From CALINF01 sp039980455 (GTDB lineage: Bacteria > Pseudomonadota > Gammaproteobacteria > Pseudomonadales > Halieaceae), in the NCBI GenBank assembly GCA_039980455.1, contig JBDXCG010000004.1, forward strand, positions 868,001-932,000: 64,000 nucleotides of DNA, in the 5' to 3' direction. The stretch's first letter is position 1; each line of letters opens with the position of its first letter. Under the pieces are notes generated by a model that saw nothing but the letters and a program-made list of their open reading frames with translations, did no database searches and had not been told where the DNA came from. The position numbers and the translations under genes were made by a program. This document shows positions 8,527-17,266 of this stretch, piece after piece.

Positions 8527-10646
8527 ACGATGCACTGAAAGACTCAATCCGTGAAGCCTACACGGCTATTATTGAGAGCAAGTCGCTGACACCTCGCTGG
8601 GGTCAGCGGCAGATGATTGCCGAAATTGCCAACACATTGGGGCGCATACCCGGTCCGGGTGAGATAAAAACTGAAGGCTCTGCAGTTTGTGTGATTGAGG
8701 CAGGTACCGGCACAGGCAAAACGATTGCCTACGCGGTGTCCGCGATTCCCATAGCTCAGGCGCTGGACAAGCGCCTGATAGTTGCTACTGCGACAGTCGC
8801 GTTGCAGGAACAATTTGTTAACAAAGATCTTCCCGATATACGTCAGAGCAGTGGGCTGGAGTTCAGCTACGCCCTGGCGAAAGGGCGCCGTCGCTATGTT
8901 TGTCTCTCCAAACTGGATCGTCACTTAGCCCAAAGTGAGGGCGACACTGCCCTCTTGCCGCTGTATCCCGATGAGGTAGCTACCGCTACCGGAACTGATG
9001 CCATGCCGTTTTATAACGCCATGATAGATGCTCTCGCGCGCGGCCAGTGGGATGGCGACCGCGATAACTGGCCTGACAATATCCCCGAGGATGTCTGGTT
9101 TGGCGTAACGACCGATCACAGCCAATGCAGTGGCCGCCGCTGCCCGAATATTGGTCAGTGTAGCTTCTTTCGGGCTCGTGACGAGCTACAAAATGCCGAT
9201 ATCATTGTGACCAACCATGATCTTACGCTGTCGGATCTCGCGCTGGGTGGAGGCGCCATCCTCTCGGAACCGGAAGACAGCATTTATATTTTCGATGAGG
9301 GCCACCACCTACCCGACAAAGCACTCTCGCATTTTTCAACGTTCTGCCGATTGCATACCACTATTTCGTGGCTGCAGGATTCGCGCAAGCTGCTTGCTCA
9401 GGCTGCCCCGATGCTATCGGCTTTGCCGGCGCTGCAACGGCCTCTGGAGTTGCTGCCGGGAGAGATGGACGAGGCGGTAGCGTCTCTGCAAGTAGCAGAA
9501 CAAACGGTCGCCCAATTGTTCGAGGAAGTGGATCTTGAAGAGGCCCGAGATGATCCGCAGCTTCGTTTTGAGCACGGTTTGGTGCCGGCCGCGCTGCTAC
9601 CGGTTGCGGCTGCGCTGGAGGCGAGGTTTCAGAGCCTGTCTTCTCATTTGGCGCGCATGGAGAAAGAGTTGGAGGACGCGCTGGAAGACGAGTTTGTGAC
9701 GCTCGATAAATCCGATATAGAAACGTGGCATCTCAATGTGGGTGCTATGAGCGGCCGCGCCGACAGCACGTTGGCACTGTGGCAGGAGTTCGCGGTTACC
9801 GGCGAGGATGATGTGCCTCCCAAGGCGCGTTGGATCACCATGCTGAATAGTGGTGGTCAGTTTGGATTTGATCTGCGCTGTAGCCCCATTCTCGCCGCAG
9901 ATATTTTACAGGACTACCTGTGGACGCGGGCAGCGGGTGTTGTGGTTACCTCAGCAACAATTACAGCGCTGAACTCCTTCGATCGCTTTATCTTGCATGC
10001 AGGGTCTCCCGAGGACGCTATCTACAAGGTGGTGGCGAGTCCATTCGACTATGCCAGTGCGGTATTCAGCGTGCCTGCAATGGACTGTGAACCAAGGGAT
10101 GCACAGGCTCATACCGAAGAGATTATTGCGCTGCTACCCCAGTTGCTGGACCTGGATGAGGGGAGTTTGGTGTTGTTTTCGTCGCGCCGGCAGATGCTGG
10201 ATGTGTATCACGGCGCGAATGTCGCGCTTGGTGGGAAGGTACTTATGCAGGGCGATTTCAGTAAGCAGGAAATCCTTCGCAGACACCGCGATAGTATTGA
10301 TCAGGGACAGGGCAGTATCATCTTTGGCCTGGCCAGTTTCGCCGAGGGCGTGGACCTTCCCGGTGACTATTGTCGCCATGTCGTTATAGCGAAGGTTCCC
10401 TTTGCAGTACCTGATAGCCCGCTGGAGGCAGCGTTGGCGGAGTGGGTAGAAGCCCAGGGCCGCAATGCGTTTATGGAGATTAGCGTACCTGACGCCGCAT
10501 TGCGGCTGGTGCAAGCCAGTGGTCGGTTGCTGCGTACGGAACAGGACACTGGTCGGGTGACGCTTCTGGATAAGCGTGTACTGACCAAGCGCTACGGCAG
10601 TGCCATTCTCGATTCGCTGCCGCCCTTCACGCGTCAGTTTCAGTGA
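8520..10646 (+). CDS. dinG: ATP-dependent DNA helicase DinG (XPD-like, Fe-S)
   Basis: 708 residues, close to the usual DinG length. Walker A EAGTGTGKT is at residues 60-68 and the DEAH-type box reads DEGH at 259-262. The four Fe-S cluster cysteines are C128, C203, C208 and C214. C-terminal helicase motifs include VVTSATI and QASGRLLRTEQDTGRV. This is a 5'-3' helicase that unwinds D-loops, R-loops and forks. The apparent start is TTG at 8520, overlapping the acyltransferase stop, and there is no better ATG before the conserved region. No LexA box was recognised upstream because the promoter would lie inside the preceding gene. Confidence 0.93.
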   Translation: MLNDALKDSIREAYTAIIESKSLTPRWGQRQMIAEIANTLGRIPGPGEIKTEGSAVCVIEAGTGTGKTIAYAVSAIPIAQALDKRLIVATATVALQEQFVNKDLPDIRQSSGLEFSYALAKGRRRYVCLSKLDRHLAQSEGDTALLPLYPDEVATATGTDAMPFYNAMIDALARGQWDGDRDNWPDNIPEDVWFGVTTDHSQCSGRRCPNIGQCSFFRARDELQNADIIVTNHDLTLSDLALGGGAILSEPEDSIYIFDEGHHLPDKALSHFSTFCRLHTTISWLQDSRKLLAQAAPMLSALPALQRPLELLPGEMDEAVASLQVAEQTVAQLFEEVDLEEARDDPQLRFEHGLVPAALLPVAAALEARFQSLSSHLARMEKELEDALEDEFVTLDKSDIETWHLNVGAMSGRADSTLALWQEFAVTGEDDVPPKARWITMLNSGGQFGFDLRCSPILAADILQDYLWTRAAGVVVTSATITALNSFDRFILHAGSPEDAIYKVVASPFDYASAVFSVPAMDCEPRDAQAHTEEIIALLPQLLDLDEGSLVLFSSRRQMLDVYHGANVALGGKVLMQGDFSKQEILRRHRDSIDQGQGSIIFGLASFAEGVDLPGDYCRHVVIAKVPFAVPDSPLEAALAEWVEAQGRNAFMEISVPDAALRLVQASGRLLRTEQDTGRVTLLDKRVLTKRYGSAILDSLPPFTRQFQ

Positions 10647-10679
10647 AGGGCCTCCCAACCTGTTGGTTAGGGGTTGTCG

Positions 10680-11861
10680 TTAGACGCGCTCGATAACAGT
10701 GGTGATGCCCTGACCCAACCCGATACACATGGTAGAGACACCCAGTGTCAGATCGCGGTCCTGCATAACGGTTAACAATGAGCCGGTGATACGCGTACCC
10801 GAGCATCCAAACGGGTGCCCCAGTGCAATCGCACCGCCATGAACATTCACCTTTTCTTCCATATCGTCCAGGAGCTCGAGGTCTTTGAGTACGGGTATTG
10901 CCTGCGCCGCAAAGGCTTCATTCAGTTCCACCATCTCAATATCTTTTATGGTCAGCCCAGCCCGCTTTAGCGCTTTCTGCGTGGATGGCACAGGGCCGTA
11001 GCCCATGATGGAGGGATCAACACCTGCCAGCGCCATGCTCTTGATCCGCGCGATAGGCTCGAGGCCTAGTTGCTCCGCTTTTTCCGCAGACATCATCAGC
11101 ATCGCCGATGCGCCGTCGGAGATTTGCGACGAGGTACCAGCTGTCACCGTGCCACCTTGTGGATTGAACGCCGGTGGTAATGAGGCCAGACCCTCGAGCG
11201 TGGTTTCGGGTCGAATGGTCTCATCTTCGCTGATCAGCTTCAGGGCGCCGTGCTCATCGTGACCCTCGAGCGCGATGATCTCACGTGCAAATTTACCTTC
11301 AATCGTTGCCTTGTGAGCCAGCTGATGTGAACGCAGCCCCATGGCATCTTGCTGCTCGCGCCCTATCCCATGCATCAATGCCAGGTATTCAGCGGTCATG
11401 CCCATCATGCCCGCGGCCTTGGCCACATTCAGTCCCAGCTTTGGATTGATGTCGACATCGTCCATCATTGGCAGATGACCCAAGTGCTCAACACCGCCCA
11501 CGAGGTACACATCACCCAATCCGGCCATGATGTTTGCCGCAGCCGTTTGTAGTGCAGACATCGATGAGCCGCAGAGTCTGTTGACGGTTTGAGCCGGTAC
11601 GGTAAAGGGTAGCTGGGCACGCAAAACCAATGTGCGTGCCAGGTTCATACCTTGTTCGCCGCGCTGTAGTACGCAGCCCCAGATGAGGTCGTCGATTTCT
11701 GCCGGGTCCAGCTTCTCATTGCGTGCCAGCAGTCCCTGAATAACACCCACTGACAAATCGTCAGCGCGCACGTTACGAAAACAGCCGTTCTTGGAACGCC
11801 CCATTGCACTGCGGGCGTAGTCTACGATTACTGCGTCTCTTGGATTCAAACTCACAGTCAT
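10680..11861 (-). CDS. fadA: 3-ketoacyl-CoA thiolase, fatty-acid oxidation complex beta subunit
   Basis: 393 residues. Thiolase catalytic residues are visible: nucleophilic C97 in NRLCGSS, H349 in GHPFGCSG and C379 in CIGLGQG. It cleaves 3-ketoacyl-CoA with CoA to acetyl-CoA and a shortened acyl-CoA, in complex with FadB. The start at 11861 has GAGGGAGA just upstream. It follows fadB by 20 bp, the standard fadBA operon order. It converges with dinG. Confidence 0.96.
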   Translation of the reverse strand: MTVSLNPRDAVIVDYARSAMGRSKNGCFRNVRADDLSVGVIQGLLARNEKLDPAEIDDLIWGCVLQRGEQGMNLARTLVLRAQLPFTVPAQTVNRLCGSSMSALQTAAANIMAGLGDVYLVGGVEHLGHLPMMDDVDINPKLGLNVAKAAGMMGMTAEYLALMHGIGREQQDAMGLRSHQLAHKATIEGKFAREIIALEGHDEHGALKLISEDETIRPETTLEGLASLPPAFNPQGGTVTAGTSSQISDGASAMLMMSAEKAEQLGLEPIARIKSMALAGVDPSIMGYGPVPSTQKALKRAGLTIKDIEMVELNEAFAAQAIPVLKDLELLDDMEEKVNVHGGAIALGHPFGCSGTRITGSLLTVMQDRDLTLGVSTMCIGLGQGITTVIERV

Positions 11862-11881
11862 TCTCCCTCTATCACCCGTTG

Positions 11882-14029
11882 TTAGTAGTAAGTCTCGCCG
11901 GCGGCGAGCTTGTCCTGCATGCCCTGCGTAAGCTCATAGGCTTTACCCAGGTGTGCAAATTTTTGCGATGCTTCGGCGATATGCGCAAGACCCACCGCGT
12001 CCATCCAGCGGAACACGCCACCGCGGAAGGGCGGAAAGCCAAGTCCGTACAGGAGTGCCAGGTCAGCTTCTGCTGCCGACTCCACAATGCCTTCTTCCAG
12101 GCAACGTGCCATTTCAGTCGCCATGGGGAGCATCATGCGCGCGATGATGTCTTCGCGCTCAAACTCGGTGCGCTCGCCGGTTATCGGAGCTATCAGTGCA
12201 TACGCTTCTTCCGATACGGTTTTCTTTGGCTTGCCTCGCTTGTCGGCGATGTAGTCGTAAAAGCCTTTGCCATTCTTCTGACCCAGTCGATCGTTTTCAA
12301 ACATCACCTCCGTTGCCGTTTTGAAATCCAACAGCATGCGATCGGGAAAGCCCTCGGCCATGACTCCAGCGGCGTGGACGCCCGTGTCTATGCCGACAAC
12401 GTCCATCAGGTAGGCCGGCCCCATCGGCCAGCCCCATCGCTCCATGACTTTATCAACAGCTTGAAAGTCAGCGCCATCGCGCAGCAGCTTGGAGAAGCCA
12501 TCGAAATAGGGGAACAGCACACGATTTACAAGAAAGCCCGGACAGTCTCTAACGACGATGGCTTTCTTACCCAGCTTATTGGCGTAGGCAACCGTGCGAG
12601 CCACAGCGCGATCTGAGGTCTTCTCGCCTCGGATGACCTCAACCAGCGGCATTGCATGGACCGGGTTGAAAAAGTGCATTCCGCAGAAATCCTCAGGGCG
12701 CATCAAGGCTTCTGCCAGGTAGGATATTGAGATGGTCGACGTATTGGACGCGAGGATCGTGTTTTCGCCGATCTTCGTTTCGGTCTCGGCTAAAACTGCG
12801 TGTTTTACCTTGGGGTTCTCCACTACCGCCTCTACGACGATATCAACTTCTTCAAAGCGGTCGTATTCCAGCATGGGGTCAATGCTGGTGAGTACCTGAC
12901 CCATTTCGGTGGCTGTCATGCGACCTCGTGCCACCCGCTTGGCCAGAAGTTTATTGGCCTCAGAAAGACCCAGATCCAGGCCCTCCTGGGCGATATCCTT
13001 CATTTTGATCGGTACGCCTCGATAAGCCGATTGGTAGGCGATACCGCCACCCATAATGCCGGCACCGAGCACGGCCGCATGCTCGATACGCTTGTCGGAC
13101 GACTTTTCCCACTGCTTGGCCTTTTTACTCAGAAGCTGGTCCGACAGGAATACACCAACGAGTGCGGCTGCCACATCTGTGGTAGCCAGTGCGGCAAAGC
13201 CGTCGGCCTCAATCTCCAGTGCCTGTTCCAGGTTCACCGTGCGAGCGGCTTCTATCACCTCCACGACCTTTAAGGGGGCGGGGTAGTGCTTGCCGGCCTG
13301 CTGCGCCACCATCGACTTCATGGTGAAAAAGGCCAGCATGGCCTCTGTATCATTCATCGGCAGAGGATTGCTCTTGGCCGCGCGGCGCGTAGTGAAATCG
13401 AGTTTGCCGTCAATCGCTTCTTGCAGTGTTGCCAGGGCGACCTTGCGTAACTCCTGCGCTGGGGCGATGGCATCAACGGCGCCTACTTTCAAAGCGCTGG
13501 AAGCTGATTGTTCTTTGGCTGTGGCAATCCACATGACGGCTTCGTCAACACCAATCATGCGCGGCAGACGAACCGTGCCACCCCAGGCCGGTAAAATGCC
13601 GAGCTTGGTCTCAGGCAAACCAATTTTTGCCGCAGTACTCATTACGCGAAAATCGCAGGCCAGACAAAGCTCCAGGCCTCCGCCCATCGCAAAACCATTG
13701 ATTTCCACGCAAGTGGGAAACGGCAAATTCTGCAGACGGTTGAAGTTGTTGTTGTTCTGGCGCGTGAAGCTTTTGATGGTTTCGGCGTCTGCACCAAAGA
13801 GATCGGTAAATTCTGTGATGTCTGCGCCGACAATAAACACGGGCTTGCCGCTGGTGATTAACAGCCCTGCAATATCTTGTTCGGCGGTAATGGCGTCCAG
13901 AGCAGCGCCGAGATCGTCAACCGTTGCTCGGTTGAATTTGTTAACGGACTCGCCTTTGAGATCGAAGGTGAGCTCCGCGATGCCTCCATCGTGACGAGAC
14001 ACGGTCAGCGAGTCGCTTTGATAGATCAT
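11882..14029 (-). CDS. fadB: Fatty-acid oxidation complex alpha subunit (enoyl-CoA hydratase / 3-hydroxyacyl-CoA dehydrogenase)
   Basis: 715 residues, the typical FadB length. The N-terminal crotonase half has GFAMGGGLELCLACDF and GLPETKLGILPAWGGT with the hydratase glutamates. The middle Rossmann fold starts at AAVLGAGIMGGG, and the dehydrogenase signature HFFNPVHAMPLVEVI follows. The start has AGGTAA upstream. With FadA it performs steps two to four of aerobic beta-oxidation in the cytosol. A 17-bp perfect palindrome 72-88 bp upstream of the start is a possible operator. Confidence 0.97.
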   Translation of the reverse strand: MIYQSDSLTVSRHDGGIAELTFDLKGESVNKFNRATVDDLGAALDAITAEQDIAGLLITSGKPVFIVGADITEFTDLFGADAETIKSFTRQNNNNFNRLQNLPFPTCVEINGFAMGGGLELCLACDFRVMSTAAKIGLPETKLGILPAWGGTVRLPRMIGVDEAVMWIATAKEQSASSALKVGAVDAIAPAQELRKVALATLQEAIDGKLDFTTRRAAKSNPLPMNDTEAMLAFFTMKSMVAQQAGKHYPAPLKVVEVIEAARTVNLEQALEIEADGFAALATTDVAAALVGVFLSDQLLSKKAKQWEKSSDKRIEHAAVLGAGIMGGGIAYQSAYRGVPIKMKDIAQEGLDLGLSEANKLLAKRVARGRMTATEMGQVLTSIDPMLEYDRFEEVDIVVEAVVENPKVKHAVLAETETKIGENTILASNTSTISISYLAEALMRPEDFCGMHFFNPVHAMPLVEVIRGEKTSDRAVARTVAYANKLGKKAIVVRDCPGFLVNRVLFPYFDGFSKLLRDGADFQAVDKVMERWGWPMGPAYLMDVVGIDTGVHAAGVMAEGFPDRMLLDFKTATEVMFENDRLGQKNGKGFYDYIADKRGKPKKTVSEEAYALIAPITGERTEFEREDIIARMMLPMATEMARCLEEGIVESAAEADLALLYGLGFPPFRGGVFRWMDAVGLAHIAEASQKFAHLGKAYELTQGMQDKLAAGETYY

Positions 14030-14100
14030 ATGTATTACCTGCTGCGGTCGGAATTGGCCCGAGGGTCGACAGAAAAAAGGTCGGCCTCGATCGGGAGAGG

Positions 14101-14117
14101 GGCGCTATTGTAGCGCC
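14101..14117. promoter_or_regulatory. 17-bp palindrome upstream of fadB (possible operator)
   Basis: Arms GGCGCTA (14101-14107) and TAGCGCC (14111-14117) are perfect inverted copies around TTG, 72 bp upstream of the fadB start. Without a T-tract it does not look like a terminator. Symmetric arms of this length suit a TetR- or GntR-type operator controlling fadBA, but it does not match the PsrA consensus I know (GAAAC-N4-GTTTC). Function is inferred from position only. Confidence 0.4.
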
Positions 14118-14179
14118 GCGACGAGCAGTATGGAATGTGTTCAGTGTAAATATTGTGGGGGTGACCCCCAGCTTAGGGG

Positions 14180-14935
14180 CTACTCAACGCTAACCTGCAC
14201 TGGAATCCATCGATTGAGGATATAGGTAAGCGTGCCCTGAGCTTGCATCTGTGCGAGAGCGCGGTTTAGGTCAGCCAGCAACGCCGTGTCTTCCTTGCGC
14301 ACAGCCCAGGCCAGTGATTCGTTGGTGAGCGGCTTATAGGTACTGATCAGGTCGTCGTCTTCATCGGAGCTGGCCAGACGCCAGCTCGTTGGAGCGTCGT
14401 GAATATACAGGTCAATTTTGTCCTCGCGCAGACCCGCAAACGCGGCAGGTGGGTCAGCAAAAAAGCTCACCTGCGCCTCGGTCAGCTCACGTTTAGCAAA
14501 GGCCGCCCCTGTTGTGCCGGGCTCCACGCCTATTCGCACACCTTCCCGATAGACCGCCCAGGGCTGGGAGAAGCGTCCCAGTTTATCTTTGTGCAGAATC
14601 GACATCTGACCCACCTGAAGATAGGGGTTAGCAAAAGCGATTCGCTGTGAGCGCTCGGCGGTCACGCTGAAGCCAGACATGATTACATCGATGCTACCTT
14701 GCTCCAGGGCCGGAATCAGCTCATCAAAACTGTACTCGAACAGAGCAACGCGCTTGCCCAGAATCTTGCCGACGGCTTGAGCATTGTCGGCCTCGACCCC
14801 AACGATGCGCTCGCCATCTTTATACTGCAGAGGAGGGTAATCGGGCGACATACCTATCTTGAGCGTAGACTGGGCCAGGGCGAGAGGTGACACACACAGA
14901 AGAACGAGAAAACCAATGATCAGACGCACAGTCAT
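14180..14935 (-). CDS. Periplasmic substrate-binding protein, family 3 (amino-acid-type)
   Basis: 251 residues with a signal peptide cleaved after LALAQ. The SBP_bac_3 fold is visible: LKIGMSPDYPPLQYKDG, then GVEADNAQAVGKILGK, DVIMSGFSVTAERSQRIAF and GVEPGTTGAAFAKREL. Such proteins deliver polar amino acids to ABC permeases or act as stand-alone sensors. No permease or ATPase gene is adjacent, so the partner is unknown or encoded elsewhere. It lies downstream of the P450/kinase group on the same strand, 107 bp after the kinase stop. Confidence 0.85.
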   Translation of the reverse strand: MTVRLIIGFLVLLCVSPLALAQSTLKIGMSPDYPPLQYKDGERIVGVEADNAQAVGKILGKRVALFEYSFDELIPALEQGSIDVIMSGFSVTAERSQRIAFANPYLQVGQMSILHKDKLGRFSQPWAVYREGVRIGVEPGTTGAAFAKRELTEAQVSFFADPPAAFAGLREDKIDLYIHDAPTSWRLASSDEDDDLISTYKPLTNESLAWAVRKEDTALLADLNRALAQMQAQGTLTYILNRWIPVQVSVE

Positions 14936-15042
14936 TCCTTATCAAAGATGGGCAAGTGGTTACAGCAGGGCACAGGATAAACCGCCGCTGGTTGCTAGGG
15001 CAATCGCGTAGTGTGATTCGATTCTGATTCCGCGCGCATGAC

Positions 15043-16092
15043 TTAGAACGAGGTAATACTTTGCAGATCGCTTGCCATCTGTGCAGAGCGTTCGGCCATC
15101 TTGGCAAACATTTCATCACCGCGCTCGGTACGCTCTACCAATATTGACGCATTGACGGCCATTATCAGCCCGGAGAACGCCGCTCTGCGGTAGTCCAGCC
15201 AGGCCAATTCGTAGTCAAGGCTTGTCCCGCGTTCCCGCAGAGTATCGAGATACAGCGACAGCAGACTGTGTTCTTGATCAGCCCTCTCGTTGGCATTTTC
15301 GAAGCTGGTGCCAATAAGATAAGCCAGATCAGAGATGCCGCTGCCCCAGCTAGCGGTCTGCCAGTCGACTATCACTGCGCGCTCGCCCGAGGCATCAAAC
15401 AGCATATTATCGAGACGAAAGTCATTGTGCGTGAGGCATTCACGAGCAGGTTCAATATCCAGATACGCGCTAAAGCGACTCATCAGTTCCTGCCCAAGCT
15501 GCAGTACCTCGCTGGATAGACGGCTCGCGAATATTTCGCTAAAGGCAGGGTACATCATCGGTAACGCTACCCGGATCTGCTCCCGGTTGTCGGCCCCCTG
15601 ATTGAGCCAATCAATCTGACTCCGGCGGGTGTCACTAATAGGGTGTGTCCCTAGTTTTGCCAGTTCGACGACAGCCGATCGAACCTGCTGTAACGAGCCC
15701 CCCTGTATCTGGTCTCCCTGTTGGCTAGGTGCCATATCCTCCAGCAATAACGCGAAATCCTCGCCATTGTCGTCAATCGCAGCGAAGTAGCATTTCGGGC
15801 AGTTGACCCCGCTGTCATGGGCGAACTCGCTATACCAGCCAACCTCACTACGATAGAGCTGGTACATTGCTGCTGCGGCGCGGCTATCGGCGTCAGCACT
15901 GGGGCACTTGGCGACAAATGTCGCCGGACGGTCGGTGCTCTGCCAGTTACAGGTAAAACGGTAACTATCACAGATCTGCCCGGTTCCCACTGCCTCAAAA
16001 TTCACGGATGCGAGACTGCCCTCGGGCGCGTCAAAGACGGACTCAAGCCAGTGTGTGGAAAATTCCTCGGGACGTAGTGGAAGATCCGACAT
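15043..16092 (-). CDS. APH-family (aminoglycoside/choline-kinase fold) small-molecule phosphotransferase
   Basis: 349 residues. The catalytic loop reads LTHNDFRLDNMLF (Brenner-type HxDxxxxN) and the Mg-binding Asp is in VIVDWQTASWG. FVAKCPSADADSRAAA carries the ATP-binding lysine, and LLLEDMAP is the hinge. This fold phosphorylates hydroxyl groups of small molecules. Homologous domains act on 4-hydroxyacyl-CoA (LvaA, ACAD10/11) or on ecdysteroids and antibiotics. The gene begins one base after the stop of the CrtC-like gene, so the two are coupled, and a P450 precedes them. A catabolic kinase for a P450-hydroxylated compound is a hypothesis, not a demonstrated role. Confidence 0.75.
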   Translation of the reverse strand: MSDLPLRPEEFSTHWLESVFDAPEGSLASVNFEAVGTGQICDSYRFTCNWQSTDRPATFVAKCPSADADSRAAAAMYQLYRSEVGWYSEFAHDSGVNCPKCYFAAIDDNGEDFALLLEDMAPSQQGDQIQGGSLQQVRSAVVELAKLGTHPISDTRRSQIDWLNQGADNREQIRVALPMMYPAFSEIFASRLSSEVLQLGQELMSRFSAYLDIEPARECLTHNDFRLDNMLFDASGERAVIVDWQTASWGSGISDLAYLIGTSFENANERADQEHSLLSLYLDTLRERGTSLDYELAWLDYRRAAFSGLIMAVNASILVERTERGDEMFAKMAERSAQMASDLQSITSF

Positions 16093-16093
16093 A

Positions 16094-17203
16094 TCAGGAC
16101 CAGGGGTCGAGTAGACCAGTCAATCCGCTGGGCTGGTGTTCGCCCAGAAATAGCTGCTCTATCACACCCATCCCATTGTGCTGCTGCCCGTCGATACTCA
16201 GTACCGCGGTAGCTAATGCCTGCACGTGTAAGCGCAACGGATCTCCCGCGGGATCGCTACTAAGATCAATTGTGTCGTAGGCCGTCTCCAGTGGGCCGTG
16301 ATCCATGCCGTGCCCCCAGTGCGGGTGTAGATAGCCCAGGCCAGACATATAAAATAGCGTTCCGCCAGGTGTAACGTTCATGCTGGGTCCGTTGGACGCA
16401 CTGTAATCAACCTCCAGAGTGTTCACCCTGCGGTTGCCGCTCGCATAGCTGAGCGCGTAGCTGGATTGTGAAAATTCTGTCGCATCGCTGGCGCCGGGCG
16501 ATGTCAGCGGAACGATAGCGCCGCGTTGATTCCACGCCAAGCCACGTTCGTCTTCGTTGCTGTGAAAAAAAGTGCTGAAGTTGTCGAAGTTGAACGGCAT
16601 CCATAGCCAGTAAAACTGAGGTATTCGGTCGGGGCTGGCAGGTTGCGATTCACTGGCGCCTACCGGGCGTATGCCCCAGCTGCGATCGCGGGTGCCTACA
16701 TGTACGGCGGGGTCCAGAGCGATCGTTTGATCGCCATGGCTGATCGTCCCAGACCAGCAGCCGTTCTGGGTCATGCGGGTGTAGTCCATCATCATCCTCG
16801 CGCCATTGCGCAGGGTAAAACGGGGTTCTTCCACCGGCGCATGGCGAGCCGTGAAGGTGATGTCGGCTGAAATACCGCTGGCGTCGTCATCTACTCGCAA
16901 ACGAAGTGTTGTGAGCGGCTCCTCAATGCTCAGCGTAATCGGCCCGACATTGAGATCCAGACGTTCACTGCCCAGATACTTGGACGCTCTGATGTTGTGC
17001 TGGACACCATCGCGAACGAGGCAGAACGCTGCATCCATAATGTTTAACTGCGGATACACGCCCAATGCCGCGGCAAAAAAGAGTTCGCCGTCCGGGCTGT
17101 AGCCGTTAAAGAAATAGCGGTCATAGAAGTTCCGATCAGCGCCTGAGTACGCGACTGGCTCGGGCGTCTGGTGCAGTGGGTAGTCGTCGCCTTTGGTCAG
17201 CAT
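16094..17203 (-). CDS. CrtC/AttH-like beta-barrel fold protein, function unknown
   Basis: 369 residues without signal peptide or membrane helix. It begins MLTKGDDYPLHQTPEPVAYSG and NFYDRYFFNGYS, contains VGTRDRSWGIRPVG near the middle, and is rich in beta strand and aromatic residues. DRSWG-x-RP is a hallmark of the lipocalin-like hydroxyneurosporene-synthase/AttH fold and the related uncharacterised families often found beside P450s and acyl-CoA genes. Some relatives hydrate or isomerise lipophilic substrates, but no activity can be assigned here. It lies 63 bp after the P450 and directly before the kinase. Confidence 0.55.
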   Translation of the reverse strand: MLTKGDDYPLHQTPEPVAYSGADRNFYDRYFFNGYSPDGELFFAAALGVYPQLNIMDAAFCLVRDGVQHNIRASKYLGSERLDLNVGPITLSIEEPLTTLRLRVDDDASGISADITFTARHAPVEEPRFTLRNGARMMMDYTRMTQNGCWSGTISHGDQTIALDPAVHVGTRDRSWGIRPVGASESQPASPDRIPQFYWLWMPFNFDNFSTFFHSNEDERGLAWNQRGAIVPLTSPGASDATEFSQSSYALSYASGNRRVNTLEVDYSASNGPSMNVTPGGTLFYMSGLGYLHPHWGHGMDHGPLETAYDTIDLSSDPAGDPLRLHVQALATAVLSIDGQQHNGMGVIEQLFLGEHQPSGLTGLLDPWS

Positions 17204-17266
17204 GCTATGTCTCCGAATCAGTGATAATGGGCGGGCTTGATCAGGTCGTACGACTTGCTGCGTACC

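Noticed and set aside
11804..12616. 270-codon plus-strand open frame opposite fadA/fadB
   Set aside because: Antisense shadow of two conserved genes, with no ribosome-binding site or motif.
13290..13994. 234-codon plus-strand open frame opposite fadB
   Set aside because: Lies wholly inside a clearly coding gene; composition is a codon shadow with no family motif.
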